From the NCBI GenBank assembly GCA_944548615.1, contig OX155961.1:22028773-22092772 (forward strand): 64,000 nucleotides of DNA, in the 5' to 3' direction. Positions 55,151 through 64,000 of the stretch are shown in pieces (position 1 is the stretch's first letter; each line of letters opens with the position of its first letter). Source of the DNA: Micropterix aruncella. Its lineage: Eukaryota > Arthropoda > Insecta > Lepidoptera > Micropterigidae. The notes under the pieces are model-generated. The model did not search any database. It was not told the DNA's origin and saw nothing but the letters and a program-made list of their open reading frames with translations. The position numbers were made by a program, and so were the translations under genes.

Positions 55151-55932
55151 GTAAGTTTTTTACCATTTTGTTTCTTGTGATCACCGTTTAATGTGTGAGA
55201 TGTGCGATAGTTAGTGATGAGATGTACGATAGTTAGTGAAGTTAGTGACGAAAATATAACGATTAAAATGGAATCAGAAAATATAAATATTGTCAGAAAT
55301 ACTAAATTCTTAGGGATCACTTTAGATGAAAATTTAAACTGGAATCAACATATCAATAATTTGTGTGCAACTTTGTCATCGGCAGTCTATGCTATAAGAA
55401 CGGTGAAATTTCTGGCTGGCGAACGTGCAGCGATCAGTGTGTATCACTCCTGCTTCCATACAAAGATGTCTTATGCGATACTACTATGGGGTAATGCAAC
55501 CGATATCCATCGCGTTTTTGTGCTCCAAAAGCAAGCCGTTAGGACAATCTTTGGTGTAAGCAGAGAAACACATTGCGCCCCTTTTTTATTAAAGCTGGTA
55601 TCCTTACCATGTCGTCCATGTACATATATCAGTGCCTTTTATACTCCAAAGAGAATCTTTTAAATTGCGAGCTTCACTCCACTCGACATAGCCATAATAC
55701 GCGACATAAAAACAATGTGTTATTGCCTAAAGTACGCTTGACTAAATATCAAAAAACATTTTTATATATTAGTTTTAAATTGTTCAATGCTTTGCCGTCA
55801 TCGACGAGAAGACTTGAGATGGCAGCATATAAAATCTGCTTGAAAAATCAGTTAGTCAAACATGCCCTTTACAAACTGGACGGCTTTATGATATTGCGTC
55901 CACAATTGCTTGATTATAAATAACCATATTAT

Positions 55933-56550
55933 ATTATAAATAGGATAGAAAACGAATTTACCGCGTGAAATTTGTAGGACCCGACGTTTCGGTGACGTTG
56001 CAGCCGCCGTTGTCTAGGGTAGACTGAAGAGCTGTCAGTCCGCTGTTTTGCGGGTAGGCCGCAAACCGCTGCCGCCACTGCGTAGGTTATAACGGTGGTG
56101 GGGGGCCGGGCTCGGAGCGCGGAAATTTTTAAAATCCGTCTTGCACACAACACTCACTGTATCCTGTTTTACGTCTTTGCGTTCGGCGTTCGGCGGCGGG
56201 AACATTTTAAGAAGAGGGTTCCACGTAGAAGAGAGTTTGTAGCCGTCATCTCTATTGAAGTTCGGAGTTCTTCTTATTTCAATGGCTTCCCGGATCATGC
56301 GAGGAAAGTAGAATTGTTCCTTGGATAGAACAATGGGATTTTGAAACCCCCACCACCGTTATAACCTACGCAGTGGCGGCAGCGGTTTGCGGCCTACCCG
56401 CAAAACAACGGACTGACAGCTCTTCAGTCTACCCTAGACAACGGCGGCTGCAACGTCACCGAAACGTCGGGTCCTACAAATTTCACGCGGTAAATTCGTT
56501 TTCTATCCTATTTATAATGTCAAACAACCGCGATAGTCTTCGATTTTATA
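55933..56550 (-). mobile_element. Penelope-like element with inverted ends and 10-bp target duplication
   Basis: ACCATATTAT occurs at 55923-55932 and 56551-56560, flanking the element. The arms 55933-56105 and about 56346-56518 are inverted with a single mismatch seen. Between them lies the C-terminal end of a Penelope protein on the minus strand. It is inserted into the LINE at 55214-56862. Confidence 0.85.
56035..56346 (-). pseudogene. Penelope-like protein C-terminus
   Basis: The minus-strand frame includes FYFPRMIREAIEIRRTPNFN and RDDGYKLSSTWNPLL, the conserved C-terminal end after the GIY-YIG nuclease in Penelope proteins. Everything upstream is missing and the frame then runs into the inverted arm. 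Confidence 0.75.
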
Positions 56551-57193
56551 ACCATATTATGACTATACTTTTGAACTAAGTTTTAGATTTTATTGACATT
56601 GTTTTTAATTACGCATGATTCAGAATTTTTCTTTTTCATTGTATTGATTATTATTTATTGTTTGATTATTGATTATTTTTGTAAATTTGACTAATTTTAA
56701 GTAATCACCTCTGATTACAATTATAATTTTTTTTCTTCTTTTAATTCATCAAGCGGTTTTATCATCCGGTAAATTATGATTGTAAAATTTGACATGTTCC
56801 TCAGTATTGTGAAATGCTTTTATGGAATGAATAAATGATGATGATGATGATGATGATGATACGGTTAAAATGCATGAACAGTGCGTTTGCATTTAATTGT
56901 CCAACATATCGTATCTCATATTCTTAGAGCTGTAACTGCGATGGAAATCTAAAAGATTTTATAGGGAGATTATGTCATTTTTCTGACCATCACTTGTTTT
57001 TGGCTGCTTCCATCATTAAATAATAGGCTAACGGCGGAATTTTGTATCTGGAATTTCGACAGGAGTGTCTTTTGTTTCGAAGATATGGTTATACCTCTTT
57101 CTCTTGTAGTTTTTCATCCCATCTATTCGAAAAGGACGACTTGGTTCGCCTTTAAGTGCGCCCAAAAGTGGTGTTTTCTATAAGAAACTTTAT

Positions 57194-57265
57194 AAGTGCG
57201 CCGCAATTATCTTTGCAGCTCACTTTTTGAATAAGTGCGCCGCAATTTATCTTTGCGGCGCACTT
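57194..57265. repeat. Two tandem hairpins of AAGTGCGCCGCAA
   Basis: At 57233-57265 a perfect 13-bp stem (AAGTGCGCCGCAA and TTGCGGCGCACTT) encloses a 7-base loop. A slightly degenerate copy occupies 57194-57227. They look like arms of a MITE-like repeat. Confidence 0.7.
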
Positions 57266-57617
57266 TTTGAATTGGGAACATCTTAGTCTTCAGCGCTGAA
57301 GAAATCGAACGCAAATATTGTTTGAATGCAGACTGGCTTCACCGTCAGACGAGATTCACCGTCACATTTTCCTCAAAATGAGCCAGATTCGGACATTATT
57401 TCAAACACGCAGAATATGAAATCTACAACAATCTCAATTCCTAATAAAACTGTAACAATAAATATTCATAATTGCGAAAATGTCTCAAATGTAACTATAA
57501 GTGTTTAGTTGTTTTATTATTAGATAGTATTTAATTTCAATTTAGTTGATACTCTATGTTTTATTAAATAATAATATTACAATAAAATATGAGGCGCCTT
57601 TTATTTTCTCATAGAGG

Positions 57618-57835
57618 GTGATGAAAAGTAGAGTGTATCACTCGGGCGCAAAATATTTTTGGCTCGGGCGCTGTTTTGAATCCCTCGCTACGTTCAGGAT
57701 TCTACTAAAGAATCCCTCGCTACGCTCGGGATTCTACTCTAGAATCCCTCACTTCGCTCTGGATTCAAAAAAGCGCCCTCGCCGTAAAAATATTATTTTG
57801 CTCCCTTGTGATACAATACAATGGTATAGGAATTG
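57618..57835. mobile_element. Foldback MITE with internal GAATCCCTCGCTACG repeats
   Basis: The outer ends GTATCACTCGGGCGCAAAAT and the inverted ATTTTGCTCCCTTGTGATAC pair. Inside, three imperfect copies of GAATCCCTCGCTACGCTCGG lie in a row. Confidence 0.72.
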
Positions 57836-57914
57836 TTCTTTATCGCTCAGTCTTGTAAAGTAACGTGGTGGCCGACAATTAGAGAATTTAGCGGTCGAAA
57901 ATTGAGAGTATACA

Positions 57915-58085
57915 GCTATTGATTATTTATTTTATTTTATTTAAGAATTAATTACTATAAAACATTGATCTGCTTACAAAAATAACAGGAACCGAATGGC
58001 AAACCCTTAACCTTTTGCTTATTTGATTCTGTCACCCAACTGGGACTAGCCCGTTCTAGGGTGGACAGGAGAATTAAAATTATAT
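57915..58085 (-). mobile_element. LINE 3' end, family B, reverse
   Basis: In minus sense CCTGTCCACCCTAGAACGGG, then CTAGTCCCAGTTGGGTGACA, closely matches 16930-17040. Confidence 0.65.
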
Positions 58086-58859
58086 AAGGTATTAGATCGC
58101 TCACTGCCGTACTTCGCTTTGACAGCTAGGATTTTACTACGAAACGCAAAGTGTAGATGGCACTGTACCAAACATTGATTAATCTTCTCGTATGCCCAGT
58201 AGCCCAATAGATGGCTTTCTAAATATTCCTATACGGTATCCTATCTCAAAATAAAATAAGAATATATGTTATAACAAACGAATTTTTAAATCATGTCCTG
58301 TTATTTTAATATTATTTCATAAATATATCAATTTATTTCATAAATATACAAGTTTCAATACATACTAATTAGGGGCTTTAATGTTCAAATAGACTAGTAG
58401 ATGGCATTCTAAACTCACCGTAATATTTCCGTGATGTATTCAGCATACATAAAAATGCGATTGATGGCACTAACAATTTAATGTTACCATTGGTTAAATA
58501 ACGGGTTTTAATAATCAATCAGTCCTTTATAAATGCCGTTCATTATCAATGTTATTATAGATGGCCAAATAAATTGATATTACTTTCGCCGGACAATGCT
58601 ATCAGCGCCACCTGCATGTCGCCGGCGCAGAAGAGTTGCCAAAATGTAATATGGCATTGAACAATCTATTACCCTATGTATATAATCAATTATATGGTTG
58701 AAAATTAGAAAAATGGTATATTTATTATTATTTAACAATATTTCGAGCAAAAAATCAAGCAATGCTTGTAAAAGCATTTCTTGTGATAAGATTTATTTTA
58801 GTTTTCAAGTAGTTGAATACATTCGGTGACATAGAACACATTTTAACATGTTATCTAAC
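58086..58859. other. No gene recognised
   Basis: AT-rich intergenic sequence without conserved coding potential. Confidence 0.45.
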
Positions 58860-59285
58860 TCAAATCAAATCAAATATCTGTCGACGGGCCTTGCTAGAGG
58901 CCCGTGACATCTTCCACTAGGCATTTTGCCTTTTCGTGGGGTTTCACGTGAGCCGGGCCCATTGGCCCGGCTTTCTGGAATGGCGTCACAGGGCTTTGTG
59001 CCCTGTGGCAAGACTCATTGTTATGTGCTTAGGCACCTTATCGTGAAGGATTGTGACGGGAGGTGGTAATGACATCTTTTGTGGCAAGGCTGCTGTGCTG
59101 CGATACCCGCGCTGGTGGTCCGCTAATCGAGCAGACTGCGCGGGTACGGCTTCCGGACATCTGGTGGCCTGGTGTGCAGAGGAGCAAGCTGGCGGATGTG
59201 CTCGTGAGGCGAGGTGTCGGCCCTGCGGTACATAGCGCGCGCGAGGCGCTTTACGTGTTCCTCCACGATTATCTAACTGGATGAA
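58860..59285 (-). mobile_element. Unclassified retroelement 3' region with serial hairpins
   Basis: Successive GC-rich stem-loops lie at about 58886-58905 (CGGGCC/GGCCCG), 58919-58932 (AGGC/GCCT), 58952-58973 (GCCGGGCC/GGCCCGGC) and 58986-59008 (CACAGGGC/GCCCTGTG). In minus sense the block ends with ATTTGATTTGATTTGAG, like a LINE tail. The GC-rich part at 59050-59285 is open in several frames and shows no clear motif. Confidence 0.5.
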
Positions 59286-59567
59286 AACTGGCATAATCAC
59301 TGCCTTATACTAACTCACTTGCTTTTGGGACAGGATCAGTGTAACTGTATAAACGAGCATCGAAACAGTTGCGTGCATAATAGCTTTATTTGCCAAACCT
59401 GAATAGAAAAATAATCCCCTCAAAAGTGAATATTGCACATAAAATGTATGGTTCGCTGTCAGAGTGGGTCGACCGCCGTCGCAGCAAATGGGAAAGAAAA
59501 GGATTTTCTTCGTGGGGCGGCAAATGCTTGGCAAATACGTGCCAAGCACAGTTTCGACAACTAGAGT

Positions 59568-60198
59568 TGTCAACTGCAACGGGCGAGCCCGTCACCTCAG
59601 GAAGTTTGAACGATTAGTCGTTCTGTCTCCCTGAAGTGAGCGCAGAAGACTTGAACAAAAACAGTCCACCGTCAAGCTCCGCCACATGCCAGTAAGAGAC
59701 TAACGCCTTAACCGCGAGATAGCCAGGAGTGTTACCCAGCGGGCTTACACTTACGCCCTTACTTCCAATTGCGACTAGATTACTCCAAGCTCTCGATTGG
59801 TTACGAGTTCGAGGTCGCTTGCGCGGTCCTCTCCCATACGAAGCGGTGTGCACAGTTTCAACAGTCCCGCTTCCGAAGCTACGGCCCGTTTTAGAATTTT
59901 TCGCTTGAACGGCTGCCGACCTAACGTTACGACCTCCTTCAGAGTTTGGCGCAGGAAGGAGGTATCCTGATGGAGGTATTCCAGACGGAGATATACTTCC
60001 ATATTGGTAGTCAGGAGGTGAGGCTGCCCGCTGGGTTGATTTCCCGGTGCCTCGCCGTAAGGTGTTGGTCTCTGACGGGCATGTTGGCATAGCTATACAG
60101 TAGATTTGTAAGTCTTCTACGCTCATCCCACGGCTGAAAGAACGATCATATATCGTTATACCAGCCTGGGGTGGCGGGTTCGCCTGCTGTGGTTGACA
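59568..60198. mobile_element. GC-rich element bounded by TGTCAAC inverted ends
   Basis: It begins TGTCAACTGCAACGGGCGAG and ends with the inverted CGCCTGCTGTGGTTGACA. The internal GAGTTCGAGGTCGCTTGCGC matches copies at 31, 38-39 and 49 kb. The 197-residue minus frame is not conserved between copies, so I do not call a gene. Confidence 0.65.
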
Positions 60199-60436
60199 CC
60201 CCCTCACTGTCCGGTTTTGTATATAAACATATCAAACGCTTAAAGTTTGACAGTTCGGACAACGTTTCGATTTTGTCGCTCTGCTGCTTCAGCATTATTC
60301 TGTGATACGAAATTACGCTTTCCAGATTATTTATGCGGATCTACAAATTATCAAAACTTTTGATTTCCATAATAATTAGACCGATACTTCGACATTATTC
60401 TTTGCCTTCGCAAAGAATTGATATATTTTTATGTAT

Positions 60437-60970
60437 TACATTTACATTTTCGTCGTGTCCAATTGACGGCTAAAGACCGCTCTTGGACGTGTCAAAATAA
60501 TTGGGTTAGGTAGTAGGTCTCGTTACTACTCTTTACTAAACATTCATAGGTAGTCAAGAATTAACTACTAGATTGTCAAACTATAAATATAAATAATCAA
60601 AATAGAAGCCTAATATTTGAAGTAGTTAGTAATTCGAAAATATACGTAGTAAAATTATTCATCGTAATATTCAAATTGTCAGTAAAATGTTAAATAATCA
60701 AATTAAATCTACGTTATGCATTTTAAACTAAAAGTACAAATATAAGACCATATAAAATAATCAGACAATAAGGCTCTACTTTTTAAGTAATTCAAATAGG
60801 CACAATATTTGAAAAATCATTGCCTTCAAATTCGGCCAGATTATAGAAAGGGTGACCTATAAGCATCTCCTCCAGTATTCGTTGTATGCGTAAAAGGGAG
60901 CTACCGCGGGTATGATGCGAGTGAATGTCTGCATTAATTGCAGTTTCTGCGAGGTGCTGTCTTGAATAAT
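60437..60970 (-). mobile_element. LINE 3' end, family A, reverse
   Basis: In minus sense it runs from the CTCGCATCATACCCGCGGTA coding region, through GGCCGAATTTGAAGGCAATG, to the end at GACACGACGAAAATGTAAAT. It is near-identical in layout to 36160-36905. Confidence 0.8.
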
Positions 60971-61319
60971 CTTAGAATGCGATTTAATTATTCCCGCTTC
61001 TTCGGGACGCGTCCTGTCTCACGGTTGTCACGAGCCAATCCAAACTGCAGATTTGCGCTATATTCACTATATTTAATTATTAAAATTAAGATTTATTATT
61101 GAGATAATTTAAAAAATACTATCAATTCGAATTGAAACACGGAATTTCCATTCGTATTTAAATTATAATACTGTCCGGTTTTCAGCATTACGTCATTACG
61201 CGCCTTAATCGGTGATAACCACTAAACGCACCAACGAATCTTGTCAGCTTTTATACTGTTAAAATAGCTACTGCGCATATTATTATACTATCCTATTTTA
61301 ACCTTTCTGGTGATCGTTC
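60971..61319. other. No gene recognised
   Basis: No conserved ORF or repeat seen. Confidence 0.45.
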
Positions 61320-62620
61320 ATTACTTTCCCGGCCCACCAACCGACCAGGAGGGAAAGTATCGTAAAATATCTATTTTGAGCTCCCTGAGATGATTAAGAC
61401 CATTTCCACATTTAAGTATGTCTGTGTGTATGTATTCCTCCACGATAGCGCCCAAGCACGTAATCCGGTTGAGTCGAAATGCAGAATGCAGGCATCGTTT
61501 GCTCATTGCAAGAGTTGAAATCAGTGCACTAGTCATATATTATCATCCTCGAAATATTGGACTTAGAGACTTGACATTTGATACACAGATGCCTCGTTGA
61601 GCCGAAATCACATTGTGAAATTTCGGTTGGAATATCTCATAAATAAGCTGCACTAATAATATAGAAATTCCGCCATACAAATATATGACATACAACATAC
61701 ATTCCCACAATACAAGGCACAAATCGATGTATACTCATAATTCTATACCTGCAACATCACAATTTCAAAGGACAACTCAATACAGAAGCATAACATTTTA
61801 TAACAGGTTACCAGATGAATTAAAAAATATACAAACATATGCACTATTTAAAAAACTTACCAAGGAATTTTTACTGCAAAAATGTTTATATGGCACGGAC
61901 TTTTAAAATTTTATATTCACAATTGACTACTTGTTTATTTTATTTATTTTTTATTTTTTTTAACTTCCATTTTAATTCTATTCTGAACACTTCATTTTAT
62001 AGACAATTTACTTACTGATTATGTAACATGATTTAGGAATTATTGCTTTTATTTTTATATTTTTACTCTGATTATTATTTGATGCTTTCCAAATTGGACT
62101 CCTTGATTATTATTATTATTATTGTTTTTTTTTATTTGAAGATTCATACTTTTTTTTTATTTTTGGATTTGGTATTTCTATTTTTGATATTTATAAAGAT
62201 CTTTTTAATATTTAGACAATGTAATGGTTGATTTTGTATAGTTTATTGACTTTCAGATGTCTAACGTGATTTAATTTTATTTTTTCCAGATATATGATAT
62301 GTTTAAAATATGAATATTATAAAAAAATAGATTTATTAATTGTAAGTTCTATACCCTTACCGGGTTTTTTGGAATAAATAAACTTTGAACTTTGAACTTT
62401 GAACTAGGGCGGAATTAAATATTTAAATTTGCGGGGTCGCGGCGTCGTTTGCGTTTGGATTTTTAAATAAGCGGCGACGCACGTTCTAAATTTAAATATT
62501 CATTGCGTTGTGTCGCCCGTTCAAAATTCGAATGTTTAACGGCGACGCGCGTTTGCAATTCTATTTTTATTTGAATGAGATGACGTCCTTGGCTAATTGC
62601 CGGAAAAGTCTTAGGGTTGA
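61320..62620 (+). repeat. Dispersed ACTTTCCCGGCC repeat split by a LINE fragment
   Basis: The left part, 61320-61685, starts TTACTTTCCCGGCCCACCA and ends CCGCCATACAAATATATG. The right part, about 62408-62620, restarts GGCGGAATTAAATATTTAAA. In intact copies these join, so the LINE between them is a later insertion. Confidence 0.78.
61686..62407 (+). mobile_element. LINE 3' fragment with (ACTTTGA)n tail
   Basis: The frame to 61906 encodes NIHSHNTRHKSMYTHNSIP, RSITFYNRLPDELKNIQTYA and FKKLTKEFLLQ, a LINE C-terminus. It is followed by an AT-rich 3' region and a tail of TTTGAAC repeats at about 62380-62405. Confidence 0.8.
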
Positions 62621-64000
62621 TTTTCTTGTTTATTTCGGAAATCATTCGCGTGGTTTCGAACCGCAGTTGCAAGGAGTTTGTTTATATTATGTACCTATAT
62701 ATCTTCTTACATTGTGTTGTGGCTATTTTGTTTTTTGTTTAATGTGTTAGCACCTAAATACTTTTAACTTCCACGAAGGTTGGCTGTAAGAGATTATAAT
62801 TTAAGCAATAAGTACGCCTTGTGTTTTAAATAGTGCAATAAAGAATTTCTATCCATATATCTATCCAGCTATGACCGTTTTTTATATTTGGCAAAAATAA
62901 GGCTTCAATTTGCCATCTTAAGATAACGAAATTAGAAAACTATATTCCCTTCCTTCTCTCATATATGAGGAAGAAATGACGGAATCAAAAATAGCATGAA
63001 ATAATTGTGTCTTAAACTAATTAATTATGAATGAAAATGGTAATGAATTATATATGAGTATCGTCCTTGCGAAATACCAATTTTCGTGGTTTTATTTTAT
63101 CTTTATCCATTAGCGTCCAATCGAGTTTTGCGTGTCGGAAGTAAATGATGTTTCTCATGATTATATTGGTCGACAAAGTAACCGTTTTGCAAATATCTCT
63201 AATGTAAATCAGCGCTCGAGTTTTAGACGCGACAGCAGTGTGTTCATGCCATTAATTATATTTATGTAGTGTGTTAAACAATATTGCGAAAAATACTTAT
63301 ATGAAAAAATGCCAGTACGGACACGAAAGGTATGTACATTTTTATAAAATCATAAATCTAGTACAAGTTGGCAAATTTTTAATTATCGCTCACTTCATAA
63401 AATTTTACGTTATATTTCACTCTAAAATTACTCAAAATTCATGCTGCGATGTTATAAAGCTACCTATGTAGAGATAGCAGGGGGGGTGCTTTTTGAATCG
63501 AAAGAGAAAATATCGTATACTAAATGTATATATTTTCGTCTGTCGTTTCAATATCAAACGATAAACGAAAATATATGCTCGTACATGGAACGCAAAAGTG
63601 ATAGAGATGGAATTCGAAAAGATATATATGGAACACAAAAGTGATAGAGATATGACGTCATCTCTTTTATGATATTTCTTATAGTAATTTTGATATTCTT
63701 CTATCAATATAATATATAGTTTTTTGTTTGACTACTCGAATACTTTTTTTAACATTATCAATTATTTAAATATCAATGAAATATTATTTTAAAGTAAATA
63801 TATTTACTCAAATAAAGACTTACCTCTCGCTAATTATATTAAATGGTGAATTAGAGAATAAAATATCGTTTTATATTTATTTAATAAAATTATTAATGTG
63901 GACACCAAAATGTATTGCAGTTTAAAAGCTTAGAAATATTGAAAAATGCCAATTGTACTGAAATTGCGTAGTCCTAATGTGGTGGCTGTTGCAATTACAT
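62621..64000. other. No confident gene to the window end
   Basis: AT-rich sequence. A short MPVRTRK reading frame before a GTATGT at 63330 could be a start exon but is too short to support. Nothing else recognised. Confidence 0.4.

Larger units (their letters stand above)
55214..56862 (+). mobile_element. LINE 3' portion with (GAT)n tail, split by a Penelope-like insertion
   Basis: Coding blocks run TKFLGITLDENLNWNQHIN, YHSCFHTKMSYAILLWGNAT and QKQAVRTIFGVSRETHC. A frameshift in the T-run near 55585 follows, then SMYIYQCLLYSKENL and FKLFNALPSSTRRL, ending at the stop at 55921-55923. After the insertion (55933-56550) the 3' untranslated part continues to a (GAT)n tail at 56835-56862. This is the C-terminal end of a jockey-like RT. 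Confidence 0.82.

Noticed and set aside
59614..60207. 197-residue minus-strand ORF
   Set aside because: It lies entirely in a GC-rich mobile element and is not preserved in the other copies; few stops are expected in GC-rich DNA.
63309..63329. Start codon with MPVRTRK before a GTATGT donor
   Set aside because: Seven codons and a moderate donor occur often by chance.

Overview
This is an insect nuclear genome window, most probably from a moth or butterfly or a close relative. The genes have short exons with GT-AG introns. Intergenic DNA is AT-rich and crowded with transposable elements. Small Helitrons of the Lep1 type (TC...CTAG ends, inserted between A and T) are present, and there is a short CCTAA/TTAGG run, the usual insect telomere unit. 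The species assignment is an inference.

Three conserved cellular genes can be read with confidence. DTWD2-like tRNA-uridine aminocarboxypropyltransferase lies on the minus strand (two exons, 12725-14611). The beta subunit of protein geranylgeranyltransferase I lies on the plus strand (five exons, 18613-21845). OXA1L, the mitochondrial inner-membrane insertase, is a single coding exon on the minus strand (22512-23729). The last two genes converge, with poly(A) signals only about 60 bases apart. Four other stretches look like single exons of genes whose remaining exons I could not find: 10921-11012 (-), 35017-35103 (+), 45713-45876 (-), and a CpG-rich leader at 53690-54008 (+) spliced to 55035-55150.

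The rest is mobile DNA. From the left: the edge of a Ty3/gypsy-like LTR element (1-1148); a cluster of long (TA)n arrays (1964-3974) abutting a 589-bp tandem duplication; and a 5.4-kb terminal-inverted-repeat DNA transposon (3975-9372) set in (TA)n. That transposon has repeated subterminal motifs, a nearly intact transposase-like gene and an opposite-strand nuclease-like ORF. From 9.5 to 49 kb there are Helitrons, MITEs, many 3' ends of non-LTR retrotransposons, a hAT remnant, a decayed pogo/Tigger element with intact ends, a 1.77-kb Helitron carrying a helicase remnant, GC-rich retroposon-like elements and a 1.2-kb palindrome.

Between 49.9 and 53.3 kb a second cluster of (TA)n arrays frames a perfect 177-bp inverted repeat and a Penelope-like retroelement with an open RT and GIY-YIG reading frame. 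A second Penelope-like insertion, with inverted terminal repeats and a 10-bp target duplication, sits inside a LINE at 55.9-56.6 kb. The parts of greatest interest are the (TA)n-associated elements: a DNA transposon and Penelope-like elements that both abut long TA arrays, with possible hammerhead-like motifs in the Penelope-derived ends.
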